This document shows positions 38,690 to 49,305 of a stretch of DNA of 64,000 nt, in pieces. The notes beneath the pieces were generated by a model. It did not search any database and was not told where the DNA came from. It saw only the letters and a list, made by a program, of their open reading frames with translations. Position 1 is the stretch's first letter. Each line of letters begins with the position of its first letter. Source of the DNA: Epiperipatus broadwayi. Its lineage: Eukaryota > Onychophora > Udeonychophora > Euonychophora > Peripatidae. The stretch is taken from assembly GCA_028023455.1 (NCBI GenBank), contig JAQFVV010006547.1, forward strand, positions 620,001 to 684,000, written 5' to 3'. Both the position numbers and the translations under genes were made by a program.

Positions 38690-39840
38690 AGTGTTATTAA
38701 AAAACTAAAATTGATAATTTGGACTTTCAAGTTTAACAGATTACAGAGGCATAAAAATCTTCTTGGGCTCTTAAAAACATTTCTTGTTGCTTTTTTGACA
38801 ATTAATATATTTCTAATCCTTTGATTAAAAGGTATGTGGAATTTTCTTCTTTGGCAGAATAATAAAACAAATTTGGAGCTTTTATGGAGATTATGGAGAT
38901 TTAAAGGCAGAATTTTACCAACTATCAAATTGCAAGATAGATCATACATTAGCTGATTGTAGTCATTTTAGACCCTTTTTTTTGATGCATTGAAAATAAA
39001 ATATGCTTTTTAAAAATGATTTTTTAATTATATTAATAGTTGGCATTTTTTTAAATGTATAATCATGATAATATCTTGTTTTTGTAGATGTTAGAATTTC
39101 TTGTAATGTGTTATAGCTCTGGAAAGCTGTTCTGATATTATATTAGTTGCAAATTTTTTTTAGTTTGTTTGTTATTCCTGGTATATATGAATATACTACA
39201 GTGCCAATAATGTTTTTTTTTTTTTTGATAGTTTATTCAAGGAAGTTATGCAAATTTGTGTAACATTCCATTTTATTATTTTCTGATGATAATATTTTAA
39301 ATACATAGGAGTTCTTTGATTAGTTGTGAATATTTGAATAATTAATTTTAATGATATAGCCATTCTACCAGTTCACTTAAATTTGGACAAAAATATCGAT
39401 CTTGATGAAGTTTAATTAGCTATTTGTAATATTAAGAACAGAAAGATACCAGAGAAGAAGTTTAAATATGGTGAAAATCTATCAGCTTCAAATTTAAGAT
39501 TTTAGGAATATTTGAACCCATGCAGTTGTACCATGCAATCTTAAGGATGCTTTTAATTATCTGATTTATAAATTAAAAATATTAGAAAAATGTGTATTGT
39601 GACTATGATATGGATATCATGTCTGTCAATGATTTTATTAAATAGATTATTTCCAATATCAATGGGATTTTGGAGAATTTAAAGCACTAAATAGACACAC
39701 TTGTCACGAGGGCAAATGCAAGAAATTGTTGTGGATAAGGATATGATTAAGAAATCAAATCATTGTATTAACTGGTCAAAGTATTTCTCTCAATTACTAA
39801 GCTGGATTTATGGCTTTATGTGAAAGTAGTTGGTTTTCCA
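38690..39840 (+). pseudogene. Second, more decayed copy of the 21.6 kb non-LTR element
   Basis: GGACTTTCAAG ... GAGGCATAAAA near 38722 matches the sequence near 21638 in the other copy, placing both in one family. Downstream, DEVxLAICNIKNRK (near 39400) fits the conserved EV..AI..LK.GK block before the polymerase. NRLFPISMGF (near 39640) fits the NRLLPxxQCGFR block, and THLSRGQMQEIV (near 39695) the R.LQEK block. Stops interrupt every frame, and motifs A to C are no longer readable. Confidence 0.5.
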
Positions 39841-40944
39841 GGAATTTTTTTTTTTTAATGTATAGCTTCTATATGAAGATATGAGAAGAGGAAAATTGTC
39901 TGAATGAGAAATATGAATTAGATCCAGCAGTATTTTTTTTATGATACTGCTCCCTTATAGTAGCTTACAGATAGATGTATATGTTTTATATTGCTGTGTA
40001 AATGCAAAAATGAGCACTTTATTTGGCTTGCTAATATTTTACTATAGTATGTTTTCTGCTAATTCAAAAGACATTTATCTTCAGCACCTTTTGTCTTAAA
40101 TAGTTATCAACTTAAGAATGTGAGTTTTTTTAAATATTGTGATAGCTTTTTAACTTGATTGTCATGGTGTAGCTAAATCCATTGCTGCGTTTAACAACTA
40201 ATAATATAAAAATACTTCAACTTAGTTTTATAAAATTTCAAATTTAATAATTGCATATAGGTCCGTTTCTCTAATAAATTTGAATTTGTACATTTATTGA
40301 TATATGAACTTGGATCATTTTATAAATTTATATATATACACTCACACACATTTATCCATTATATAGATACACTGATCTCATTATGCGTACATTTTTAAAG
40401 TTAAACTGGAAATCAAGCATATGTGAATTTATTCGTCCAGTGTTTGTTTATACTACATTTTTTGCTCACTTTCCACTTGAAAACATTCAAATGTTTCAGT
40501 GGAAAATATATTTGTAAATGTTGAGCTAATTCCTTTATCTTGGTGCATAATATGGCAGTTATAAATTGTGTTTTAGGAACAATATTTTAAATTTCACGTT
40601 TAGATGTGTAAGAGGAATCTATAATGATAAATTGTGTCTACAAAACTCAGCTAAAAATATTGACTTTTTTATACGAGGGGATATGTGAAGGAAAGAAAAA
40701 TCTCACAAATTTGGATTTATTTCACAATTTGACTTTCTAGTCTTAGTGGGTCAGTTTTACATCATTTTTCATGACTCCTATCTGAACTAATCCTAATCAG
40801 TTTACTATTAAAAAAAAAAGAAAAACCCATAATGGTTCGAATGATGGACGGGAAAGGGGGGATTAAAAAAAAAACAATCTCAATAAAATACCTTATTAAA
40901 AATTAAATTGCATTTTAAATTTTATATTGTTTCTTATATTGCAG
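39841..40944. other. Sequence upstream of the best exon, probably intron
   Basis: AT-rich without coding signal. It ends in a pyrimidine-rich tract and TTGCAG, the splice acceptor for the exon that follows. The region just before that exon contains A-rich runs and a poly-G patch near 40850-40861. Confidence 0.45.
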
Positions 40945-41054
40945 ATTTACTCCTGAAGACAGAATACGAACCGAGTGTTTGACAGATGATGTATTCAAAT
41001 TTGAGAAGGCTTTCAATCACGTGACCAATTTTTATCAGTGTCAGAGTTCTGATG
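40945..41054 (+). CDS. Candidate internal exon of an unidentified host gene
   Basis: A 110-nt exon is framed by a good acceptor (TTTCTTATATTGCAG) and a good donor (GATG|GTAAGC). Of the three plus-strand frames only one is open across the whole exon. It uses one base to finish a codon from the previous exon, then 36 codons, then one base, so it ends in phase 1. The translation includes TECLTDDVFKFEKAF and NHVTNFYQCQSSD. It is hydrophilic and charged, and unlike the Asn/Ile/Lys-rich noise of the surrounding DNA. Local GC rises, with several CpGs in the exon. I do not recognise the family. The two Cys suggest either an extracellular loop or nothing in particular. The phase is compatible with the candidate exon at 60782-60833 and with the microexon at 42726. 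Confidence 0.6.
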
Positions 41055-42689
41055 GTAAGCGCCCTGCTTGTTTGTTTTTTGTTAGTGTCTCCTGTTTTTT
41101 GCAAAAAAAACTTTGATATCATTAGGAAAAGAGTGAAATGAATAAAAATAATTTGTAAAAAAATATATATTAATATTATTTAGATTTTTAAAAAAAAGTA
41201 AGCTGGTGTTGTTACCATGTATGCATCCATACACATATCAATTAGCTTTTAACGTTACTGAAATTAGGTTTAATAATAAAAATAACAAGATTTTAAAATT
41301 AAGTTGATTATTATCTTTAGAAGCATAAATTCAATGTGTATTATTGCTATTTCAAAACCATCTATTATAGATTTGAGCTATCAATTACCTGTAGATGTTA
41401 GTGCTATATTCATATTCCCAGACTAATTTTGGTTAGAAATCTTAGAATAATTTTGAGTTTTAGGCCATTAGCTTTCTAGTATAAAAATGAGTTTCTGGAT
41501 ATATAAATTCAAGTCACATGTTTTCATGGTTAAAATCAGTATTCATAAAGTGATATGGAAATGGATGTGTATGTACTTATTTTATAAATTGATGACTTTT
41601 GAGTAAATAAAGTGAATTACATTTCTTAAAAGCATATAATCAGTGTAATCAGATAAAATCATTTAATGTTTTATAGATGTAATCTTGATTATTATTGATA
41701 AAAATTAGTGATGACAAATAAAATTTCAAAGTTGATCTTAAATCTTTTATTATAAAATAAATAATTTTATGCACACATTTCAATTTTTTTTTTTAAACAT
41801 TCGATGAAGTGGTTGGTTTTGCTTTAACAGAATTTAAATTTATAATGAGTAGATAAAAGATCATGAAATCCAAAAAGTTACAAATCCAAAAAACTTCTGG
41901 AATCAGGAATTTCAGATTAATGATATATGCTATAGTATTTTCAAAAAATGCTCAGACAGTAGTAGCAAGTCACATGATGCAAATAGTTTGTTATACAAAA
42001 TTTTGGGCCAAGGCTCATTTAGAAGTAGAAGATAAATAAATAATATATCCAAAACATTTTTTATCAGAGTGCATAAATTTGCAAGGGTTAAGAGAATAAT
42101 AAAAATAATTAGAATAATAATAAATAAGTAATATGATGCTGATAATTAACTATTACTAATATAGGCTATTTTAAGGTCATTATTTTTTCAAGAATTGTAT
42201 TGTTTATAAATATGTTAGCATTATATCAACTACTGTTTTATAAGCTTTGTTTCTATGAAAAATCAGTTAAACATTTACTTATTTTAGATAAAAATATATG
42301 TGTTAGAGTGGAGTTATTTCAATTTTATGAGTTTTTTTTTATATGTTTTGAACTCTTATAGTCTCAAGTTTTGCTTATTACTATCTTTCATATATATTAA
42401 TGATTGATTGTTATGTGTTTTTTTTATTAAATATTAATAAATAGAGGTCTTGTTCAGTATGTTTAATAATTATATGCTTACAAATAGCTATGTTAAAAAA
42501 TATTATTTCTCTTTTCTCATGCTAATTGTAATTTACATGTTTAACCAAATAAAGATAATATTGTATTTATTATTGTTATAATATATTAATTACAAATAGC
42601 TGAGTTTTAAAAAATATTTGTAAAATGTTTTAAATTTAATTTAAAATTGTAAAAATGTAACAATTTGAAATTGACAAAAAAAAAATTAA

Positions 42690-42985
42690 TTTATTACCCC
42701 CCCCCTCTGTATTCTTGTTTTTTAGGAGCCCCGGGTTGTAAGTAATTGCTGTAGGCTTATAGATAGGTGTTTCATTTAGTCATCTCTAAAAAAAAATAAT
42801 TATTTAATATTTATTAGACATAAAAATGTTTTAATTTTCTTTCATAATTATAAAAATTTAATAATATATATAATATTAGCATCAAATTGGAATTCTTTCT
42901 TTATTTTTGTTTTGTAGGAACTCCTGGATAGTATTTTGAATTGTTGTAGGTTTACAAATAGGTGAATTTCTCAGATTTAAAAAAA
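42690..42985 (+). repeat. Two direct copies of a ~100-bp unit, possible duplicated microexon
   Basis: Copy 1 (about 42700-42795) and copy 2 (about 42892-42985) share a T-rich tract, TAGGA.CCC.GG, TGTAGG.TTA.A.ATAGGTG and an A run. In copy 1 the core can be read as an acceptor (TTTTTTAG), 12 nt GAGCCCCGGGTT (42726-42737) and a consensus donor GTAAGT. In copy 2 the matching 12 nt, GAACTCCTGGAT (42918-42929), has a good acceptor but a poor donor. Joined in phase to the preceding exon they would encode Gly-Ala-Pro-Gly or Gly-Thr-Pro-Gly. This may equally be a decayed SINE tail pair. Confidence 0.3.
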
Positions 42986-43021
42986 AAAAATTATATGATA
43001 CTGTCTGTGACAATTTTTGGT

Positions 43022-43264
43022 TTATTTACATAAACGTATTTTCATGATCTTAAACTTAGTTCTCAATTGACATTTGTGTATTCCAGGTTTTTTTTTATCA
43101 ATCAAATAAAGTTCTGAATCAACGCATGCTACAGTCTGCTTCAAGTCATCTTCCTGATCTATATCTTTCAAATCAGGAAGTGATAACAACTCATAAAAGT
43201 CAAGACATCCTATTTTTTGAATTGGTTCATTTTTAAATATCTTTATAATTATATCAGAGCACAT
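43022..43264 (-). CDS. Small hypothetical frame, doubtful
   Basis: An 80-codon frame on the minus strand has more balanced composition than most chance frames here: acidic patches such as LKDIDQEDDLKQT, two Cys, and fewer Asn/Ile runs. It begins right after an in-frame stop and ends TAA. No domain, promoter or splice evidence was seen. It lies within the presumed intron of a plus-strand gene, just outside the Penelope palindrome. Most likely it is a decayed element fragment or chance. Confidence 0.15.
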   Translation of the reverse strand: MCSDIIIKIFKNEPIQKIGCLDFYELLSLPDLKDIDQEDDLKQTVACVDSELYLIDKKKPGIHKCQLRTKFKIMKIRLCK

Positions 43265-43688
43265 TTACTTATAATTGATATTTCAAAATGCATATCTAGA
43301 GATTGATGGAGAAACATTTAACTACAGTATTGATTTTATTATTTTGTGTGATACAAATTCATTCTGATCGTCTTCATAAAGAGGATGATTATGCCTTCCT
43401 TTTTATAAATCCCAACTTTTTTTATGTGATTCAGTTTTCACATTAATCAAATTGTCAATTTTATTATTATTTTATGACCTAAAATAATAATTTCAGTTTG
43501 CATTATTAAAATATAGATCTAATTTTGTGATAAAAGTTTAATTTTACAACATAATTTGTTGAGAATTTGGAAAATATTAGATTAGTGAATGAAACTTTTA
43601 TATTTTTTAATATATTGTTTCATTTATTTTTTATTAAGAGTAAAAAAAAACCTATTCTATTTGTCATAAATTAATTACAAATAATTTA

Positions 43689-43860
43689 GTAGTAGAATGT
43701 TGGACTTAAAGGGCTAAGGATTGATGGATTATAGCTTGATTCCGACACTTCTAGTGTTCAGATGTTATATGAGTTTTCAAATTTTAAACCATTTAATTAT
43801 TTGATATGATGATTGTTTACCATGATACATCTAATTAAAATAAATAAAATGATTTATGTA
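43689..43860 (+). repeat. tRNA-Lys-like SINE, left outer copy
   Basis: TAGTAGAATGTTGGACTTAA followed by GGGCTAAGG and the B-box-like AGCTTGATTCCGAC (43733-43746) strongly resembles tRNA-Lys (D arm, the TTGGACTT anticodon arm, T arm). The body continues with GTTCAGATGTTATATGAGTTTTC. The mirror copy is at 46440-46585 on the minus strand. It is a retroposon, not a tRNA gene, because the arms no longer pair well. Confidence 0.55.
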
Positions 43861-44279
43861 AATGTGTAAATATATTGTAGTAATTATCATAGTTATGTTG
43901 AAATATATGCTATATGTATGTATATAAATATATTAATTCTAATATTCTCATGGATAAATGACTTCATAGTATTAGATGTAATAAAAATATAATAGCTAAA
44001 TAACTGATGTTTCAGTACAATAACAAGTACTTTCTTCAGAAGTTCTTCTTTCTTGAATCATGAGAATGGACGTGGTGAGATTTAAAATCATCATTTTTTT
44101 GTGTGTGTTTTGTTATTTTCTCCTCATTCATAAATTCTATTAATTGAGAAGTTTCAAAAAATATTTTATGCACTGATAGCTTTTCCAAATATTGTTAATT
44201 TTCTTTAATTCACCCTTTTCATTTATGCACTTAAGTCTTTAAAAATCTATATAACATCCCTTAACAGTCTCTGGTCATA

Positions 44280-44747
44280 TTATTCAATTTTTGCCAGAAT
44301 ATGTGTTTTATTAAAATTGATGCCATGATTAGTTAATTTAATGTGTGAATAAATGATTGATGAATTAGATTTTTCTCTAACTTCCAAAATGTGTTTTTCT
44401 TTTCTTATATTTATTCTATAATTCGTCTGTCCAATGTATGAATGTAAACAAACTCTGCATGGAATTTCACATACACCATGAGTCTCTAATGGGATTTTAT
44501 CTTTAGAGCATGGAAATACTTCATTAATTTTTTTAAATATATAAATTGTGTGGATATTATTTTTCTTTAAAACATTACCAATTTTATCAGTTACTCCCTT
44601 TATATATGGCAGAAAAATCTTAATTTTTGAAGTATCAAAACCCTTTTTCTTATTATATAAATAATATTTGTCTAAATTGCATGTTATTATTAAATTAGTA
44701 ATAAATTGAAAGGTTGCTAGTTTTTCACATGCGCCTAGTGTTGTTTC
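44280..44747 (-). pseudogene. PLE GIY-YIG endonuclease region, open frame of ~155 codons
   Basis: Read on the minus strand, the frame is uninterrupted from just after a TAA (44748-44750) to TAA at 44280-44282. No suitable ATG opens it, so it is a 5'-truncated fragment of the C-terminal part of a Penelope-like protein. Landmarks in order are LPYIKGVTDKIGNVL (linker motif before the nuclease), KDKIPLETHGVCEIPC (the GVYxIPC strand), SYIGQTNYRINIRKEKH (the YIGQT strand and catalytic-helix Arg region) and LTNHGINFNKTHILA (the H..NF..T.IL tail motif). This GIY-YIG nuclease nicks DNA to prime reverse transcription in PLEs. Lack of stops over 155 codons contrasts with the broken right arm. The name 'pseudogene' reflects truncation. 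Confidence 0.85.
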
Positions 44748-44777
44748 TTAGACAGCCAATCAGATGTTAAACAGAGG

Positions 44778-45515
44778 TCTGTTTAACATCTGATTGGCTG
44801 TCTGAGAAACAACAGTTAGGCGCATGTGAAAGACTAGAAACCTTTCAATTTATTATTATATTAAAAAAATTTTGATAGTTCAAAAATTAAGACTTTTCTG
44901 CCATATTTAAAGGGAGTAATGATAAAATTGGTAATGTATTAAAAAAAAATATCTACACAATTTATACTACATTAAAAAAAAGTATTTCCATGCCCTAAAG
45001 ATAAAATTCCTTTGGTGTCGTATGGTGTATATGAAATTTCATGTGGCCTTCTTTAATTTCATACATTGAACAGACCAATCATAGAATAAACATAAGAAAA
45101 GATGAACACATTTTGGCAATTAGAGAAAAATCTAATTCATCACCCATTTATTCACACACTAAATAAACAAACCACATCATCAATTTTAATAAAACACATT
45201 CTGACAAAATGAACAATATGACCAGAGACTGCTAAGGGATGCTATAGAGATTTTTAAAACACCTAAGAGCATAAATGAAAAATGTGAATTAAAGAAAATT
45301 AACAATATTTGGGAAAAGCTATCAGTGGATAAAATATTTTTAAAACTTTTCAACATTTATAAATGAGGAGAAAATAACAAAAGAAAAAAAAATAACGATT
45401 TTAAATCTCACCACATCCATTCTCATAATTTGAGAAAAAAGAACTTCTGAGGCAAGTACTTGTTATTGTACTGAAACACCAACCATTTAGCTATTATATT
45501 TTTATAACATGGAAG
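44778..45515 (+). pseudogene. Mirror PLE copy, GIY-YIG region broken by stops
   Basis: This is the right arm of the palindrome, reading outward on the plus strand. LPYLKGS, KIGNVL, SYIEQTNHRINIRKDEH and REKSNSSPIYSHT correspond to the left arm's nuclease region. The Gly of YIGQT is Glu here. Frame changes and stops interrupt it around the strand before YIEQT (near 45030-45055) and again near 45165. The 3' tail carries the hairpin described in the findings. It shares its 5' break point with the left arm at the palindrome centre. Confidence 0.8.
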
Positions 45516-46119
45516 CTCCATGCTTAGGGAATCATATGATGTTCAAGCACAGAAAATGAAATAATTGAGCTGCAATCCATAGAAATCTTTAATCATATTG
45601 AAATTAATGTTTTGAAGAAAACATTTTTTTTATTAAAATAGATATAAAGAATATATCGTAAAAACAAATGTTGTAGAATTACAATTTTGGGATGTTCAAT
45701 TTAATACTTAAGATTATTTTTATATATTTCAGTTGTTTAAGCATTTTTTTTTTTAAAAAAAAAATAAAGCTTTTTGTTCTTCATGCAACATTAAAAGTGA
45801 AATTTATATGTATTGTGTGTGTATATCATCAATTATTGACAATAAAACAAAAGCTTCTCTAATACTTTATCATATATAATATCTTCAATATTAATTTCAT
45901 AAACCTTTAGGTTTTTAGTCTCATCTCAAAATTATGTGTTTATAAAGAAGATTCTTATTATCTTTTATTATTCAGTCAAATATACTTGTTCCTTTCATTT
46001 ATTTTAATTTTTATAACAATATCAATAATATCGGCCTAGATCTCAATTTATTTATTTTTTATATTCCTTTTTTGCTCATTCCAAAATATTTATTTTTATA
46101 CTCTATTGGATCAATTACT

Positions 46120-46232
46120 ATTTTATTTTAAATCTTACCACATTCTTATGATTTGAAAAAGAAGCTCTGAGGAAAGTACTTGTTATTATATTAAAACGTC
46201 AGTTTTTAGTTATTATATTTTTATTATACAGA
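46120..46232 (+). repeat. Third copy of the PLE 3' tail
   Basis: The run from AAATCTTACCACATTCTTATG through AGTACTTGTTATTATATT to AGTTATTATATTTTTAT repeats the tail at about 45405-45515 in direct orientation. Beyond it the sequence continues into the flank that matches the left arm. So the right arm holds two tails, with about 600 bp of unrelated-looking DNA between them. Confidence 0.75.
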
Positions 46233-46283
46233 AGCTCTTGGAAATAATACTATGAATTCATTTATCTATGAGAATATTAGAAT

Positions 46284-46285
<2 letters not shown>

Positions 46286-46337
<52 letters not shown>

Positions 46338-46378
46338 CATATATTTATTAGAATCAATATATATATATAGCATATATT
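46286..46378. repeat. (TA)n microsatellite with a local tandem duplication
   Basis: About 25 AT units run to 46336, then AGCATATATTTATTAGAATCAATATATA and a second, shorter TA run leading to the same AGCATATATTT. It is therefore a duplicated unit whose TA tract expanded in one copy. The left palindrome arm has the same AGCATATATTTCAACA phrase with only a short TA-like run. Confidence 0.85.
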
Positions 46379-46439
46379 TCAACACAACTAGGATAACTAA
46401 CTACAATATATTCACATATTTATATAAATCATTTTATTT

Positions 46440-46585
46440 ATTTTAATGAAACGTATTATGGTAAGCAATCATATTACATAATTAATTGGAATTTGAAAAC
46501 TCAAATAACATCTGAATACTAAAAGTGACAGATTCAAACTATGATCTATCAATCCTTAGCTTTTTAAGTCCAATATTCTACAGAA
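46440..46585 (-). repeat. tRNA-Lys-like SINE, right outer copy
   Basis: On the minus strand, GTAGAATATTGGACTTAAAAAG, CTAAGGATTGATAGAT and TAGTTTGAATCTGTC mirror the left copy at 43689-43860. This copy has the better B box (GTTTGAATC). It sits at the outer end of the right palindrome arm. Confidence 0.55.
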
Positions 46586-46599
46586 ATCAAATATTATCT

Positions 46600-49254
46600 G
46601 GATACATCCTTGTATAATTTATTGTAGTAAAAATATAAACCAATGTTTTGGCAGATCACACATATTATCAACTGGGTAAAAAATATTATGAAAACAATTA
46701 TTGAGGCATTCTAAACATTGATGTATAGTAATAATGAATGATAGAAAAGAGATAGTAAATAATAAATATCAGAAATAATAATAATACATAATTATAATAA
46801 AAATGATACATGAAAATTACCTTCTATTTGGAATTTTTTTTTTTATAAATCATTAATCTAAATAATTTCTGATATTTATTATTTCTATATGTTCTCTATT
46901 AGTAAAATATTCATTATGATTATACATCAATGTTTATGGTACCTCAGCAACTGTTCTCATAGCATTTATTACCCAGTTGTTAACAAGTGTAACCTGGCCA
47001 AAATATTGGTATATATTTTTACCACAATAAATTTTACACAGATGTACCCAGATAACATTTCATTTATATATATATTCTGCAACTGATAAATTCAATTAAT
47101 ATATCATAAATTAAAGTTAATAAAATTTCATATTATCATTACTAGTAGTCATTTGTAAAATATTATAACTATTCTAATTCCTAAGAGATAAAGATATTAT
47201 TAGACAGTAAAGAGAATAAAATGATAACAAAAAATAAATGTATAAAAATAAATGAAAGATTATGATCAGAATATGCAATTAAAGATACATTGCTCTACTA
47301 TATTTAATAACAATAAAAGTATATCTATGCATATTTATCAAAAATTTCAAATTCTGAACTTACATTGGGATATATTCCAGATTCTATGTACATAGAGCAT
47401 ACACTTATTTTGAAAACTTAATGTATTTATTAAATGATGTCTTTGTCAAAATATTTGAAAAGAATACAAAACTATTATTTATTAAAATTATAGGAAATAG
47501 ATCATTGAAAATGAAAATTATTCCTTGCTTGACCTGAAGCAGGTGATGTTTTATAATTTTACTGTCTTTGTGAAAGGCATGCAAATTCATAAACATTACT
47601 TTTTGGTTAATTCAATTCATTTATTTATACTCAATCTATATCTTTAAAGAGAGAATAGCTTGGTTTTATCCAATAATAACTTTAAAAACTAAATTTTGAT
47701 CAAAAATATATCATATTTTTATTTATTTAAATTATAATCATATCATTATTATGACATTATTAATCAGATTAGAATGGCACAGTCCCCGATGCATTGGGCA
47801 TCTAACCATTCACTTTGCTTGTCCACATCCTTTCAGCAGAGCTTATGAATAAAATATTTACTTCCAATAGTTCTTTCCATACAATATCTATATACAGGAC
47901 ATTTTTGGAATTCCAATGACACCAAACACATATGTGTGGGATTTAATATTTCCCCTTTTAATAGTTTAAATAAAATCATCAGTTATGATTTTTGCAAAAC
48001 TTCATAGGGTGAACAAGTATTTCTAGGATCTATTTCTGAAATTAGATTATTTATTGCCAAAGAAAAGAAAGATTGAAAGATTGCAATAACAAAAAGTCTA
48101 TTATCAATGCTTTCAAAATATTTTTTTTCCAAATACAAAAGAAAAAAAAAACACTGAAAGATTCAAATACTTGAAGCCTTTCCCAACTATAAAATTGGTA
48201 CTTCCATTACTTATAGAAATACAAAAGAATAACATTTAATTTACATTTTTTTTTTTTAAAAAACCCCTCTATAAATCACATTTATATGTTTTAACAGAAA
48301 CTATAAAACTTATTTACAAAATTAACTTCTATTTTTTTTTTTATGTTAAATAAGTTGCATTGAGTATTTCATAAAATGCAACTTTTTTACTTTAACATAC
48401 TTTTAATTGTACTGGAGCAAGTTTGTTGTTTAACAAATAGTTATTAATACTTTTTCAGAATACCATATTATTTATTACAGATATTCTATTTCTGTAGATA
48501 TTTCTTTGTTCTTATAGGAGTGACTATTTTAGTTATTTAGTAACAGTTTACATCTGGGATTTTTAGTCAATATACATCATTTGGTTCTATTTCATTTATT
48601 ATTTTATAGATATATAGTAAATAATCTTGCAAATTCATTTATAAATAAGTATGATGTGGACACAGGAATCTATAAATCCCAACATTGTCAATGACATTTA
48701 CTGATATTGCTATCACTAATATGAACAGAATTAAAGTAAAATCAATTTGAGAGTAAAAACTAACATTATCAAGTAGCTGATATATATTTATTACTTCATT
48801 CTTTTTATGTAGATCTTTTACATATATTTGATATAAATTATTATTAAGATATATTAGAGCTACTGTAAAATATTTACTGTTAATTCATATTACCTTTTTT
48901 GCATCAGTATATTTTTTAAATAATTAGTTCTATTTTATCATGATTAAATCTGTTATTAAATGGAAATATTTTTTTTTCTTTTTTTTTTGCATTGCATCTC
49001 TCATGTTTTTTATGAATTCAATAAAAACACTGTTTGGTACCAGGTATATTCATACAACAGATATATATGTATAGAAAGTAATTATACTATTTACTTATTT
49101 TTTGGCAAATCAATAGCATCTAATCATATGGATTTTGCATATATAGTTGTAAATAAATTATTTCAAAACTGCATTGTGTCCTTTAGATGTTGAAGCCTTG
49201 TAGTAAGATATAATGGTAATTTATATATATATATATATATTATATATTATATCT

Positions 49255-49260
<6 letters not shown>
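46600..49260. other. AT-rich stretch, no gene identified
   Basis: No coding or structural feature was recognised beyond A/T runs. The area near 47770-47960 is slightly GC-richer. Small frames at 46889-47086, 47405-47596 and 48960-49193 are hydrophobic and without domains. Confidence 0.5.

Positions 49261-49261
<1 letters not shown>

Positions 49262-49302
<41 letters not shown>
49262..49302. repeat. (TA)n tract at the left end of copy B
   Basis: An uninterrupted run of about 20 AT units, preceded by a second TA run at 49221-49240. It directly abuts TGTACCCTT, the start of the long element. Confidence 0.9.

Positions 49303-49305
<3 letters not shown>

Larger units (their letters stand above)
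41055..43684 (+). other. Presumed intron downstream of the exon
   Basis: AT-rich and without long frames, apart from the duplicated unit at 42690-42985 and a minus-strand frame at 43022-43264. A C9 run is at 42697-42705. Confidence 0.4.
43685..46595. repeat. Giant imperfect palindrome built on head-to-head PLE halves
   Basis: The left arm (43685 to about 44775) is the reverse complement of the right arm (about 44778-45515, then about 46120-46595). Only about 2 bp (GG, 44776-44777) lie between the arms, and the innermost 68 bp or so pair almost perfectly. Further out, the arms match through the GIY-YIG coding region, the PLE tail, a flank containing AGCATATATTTCAACA, and a tRNA-Lys-like SINE. 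The right arm is interrupted by about 600 bp (45515-46120) whose ends are two direct copies of the PLE tail. Divergence rises outward, so the two arms are old or only partly homogenised. Confidence 0.85.
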
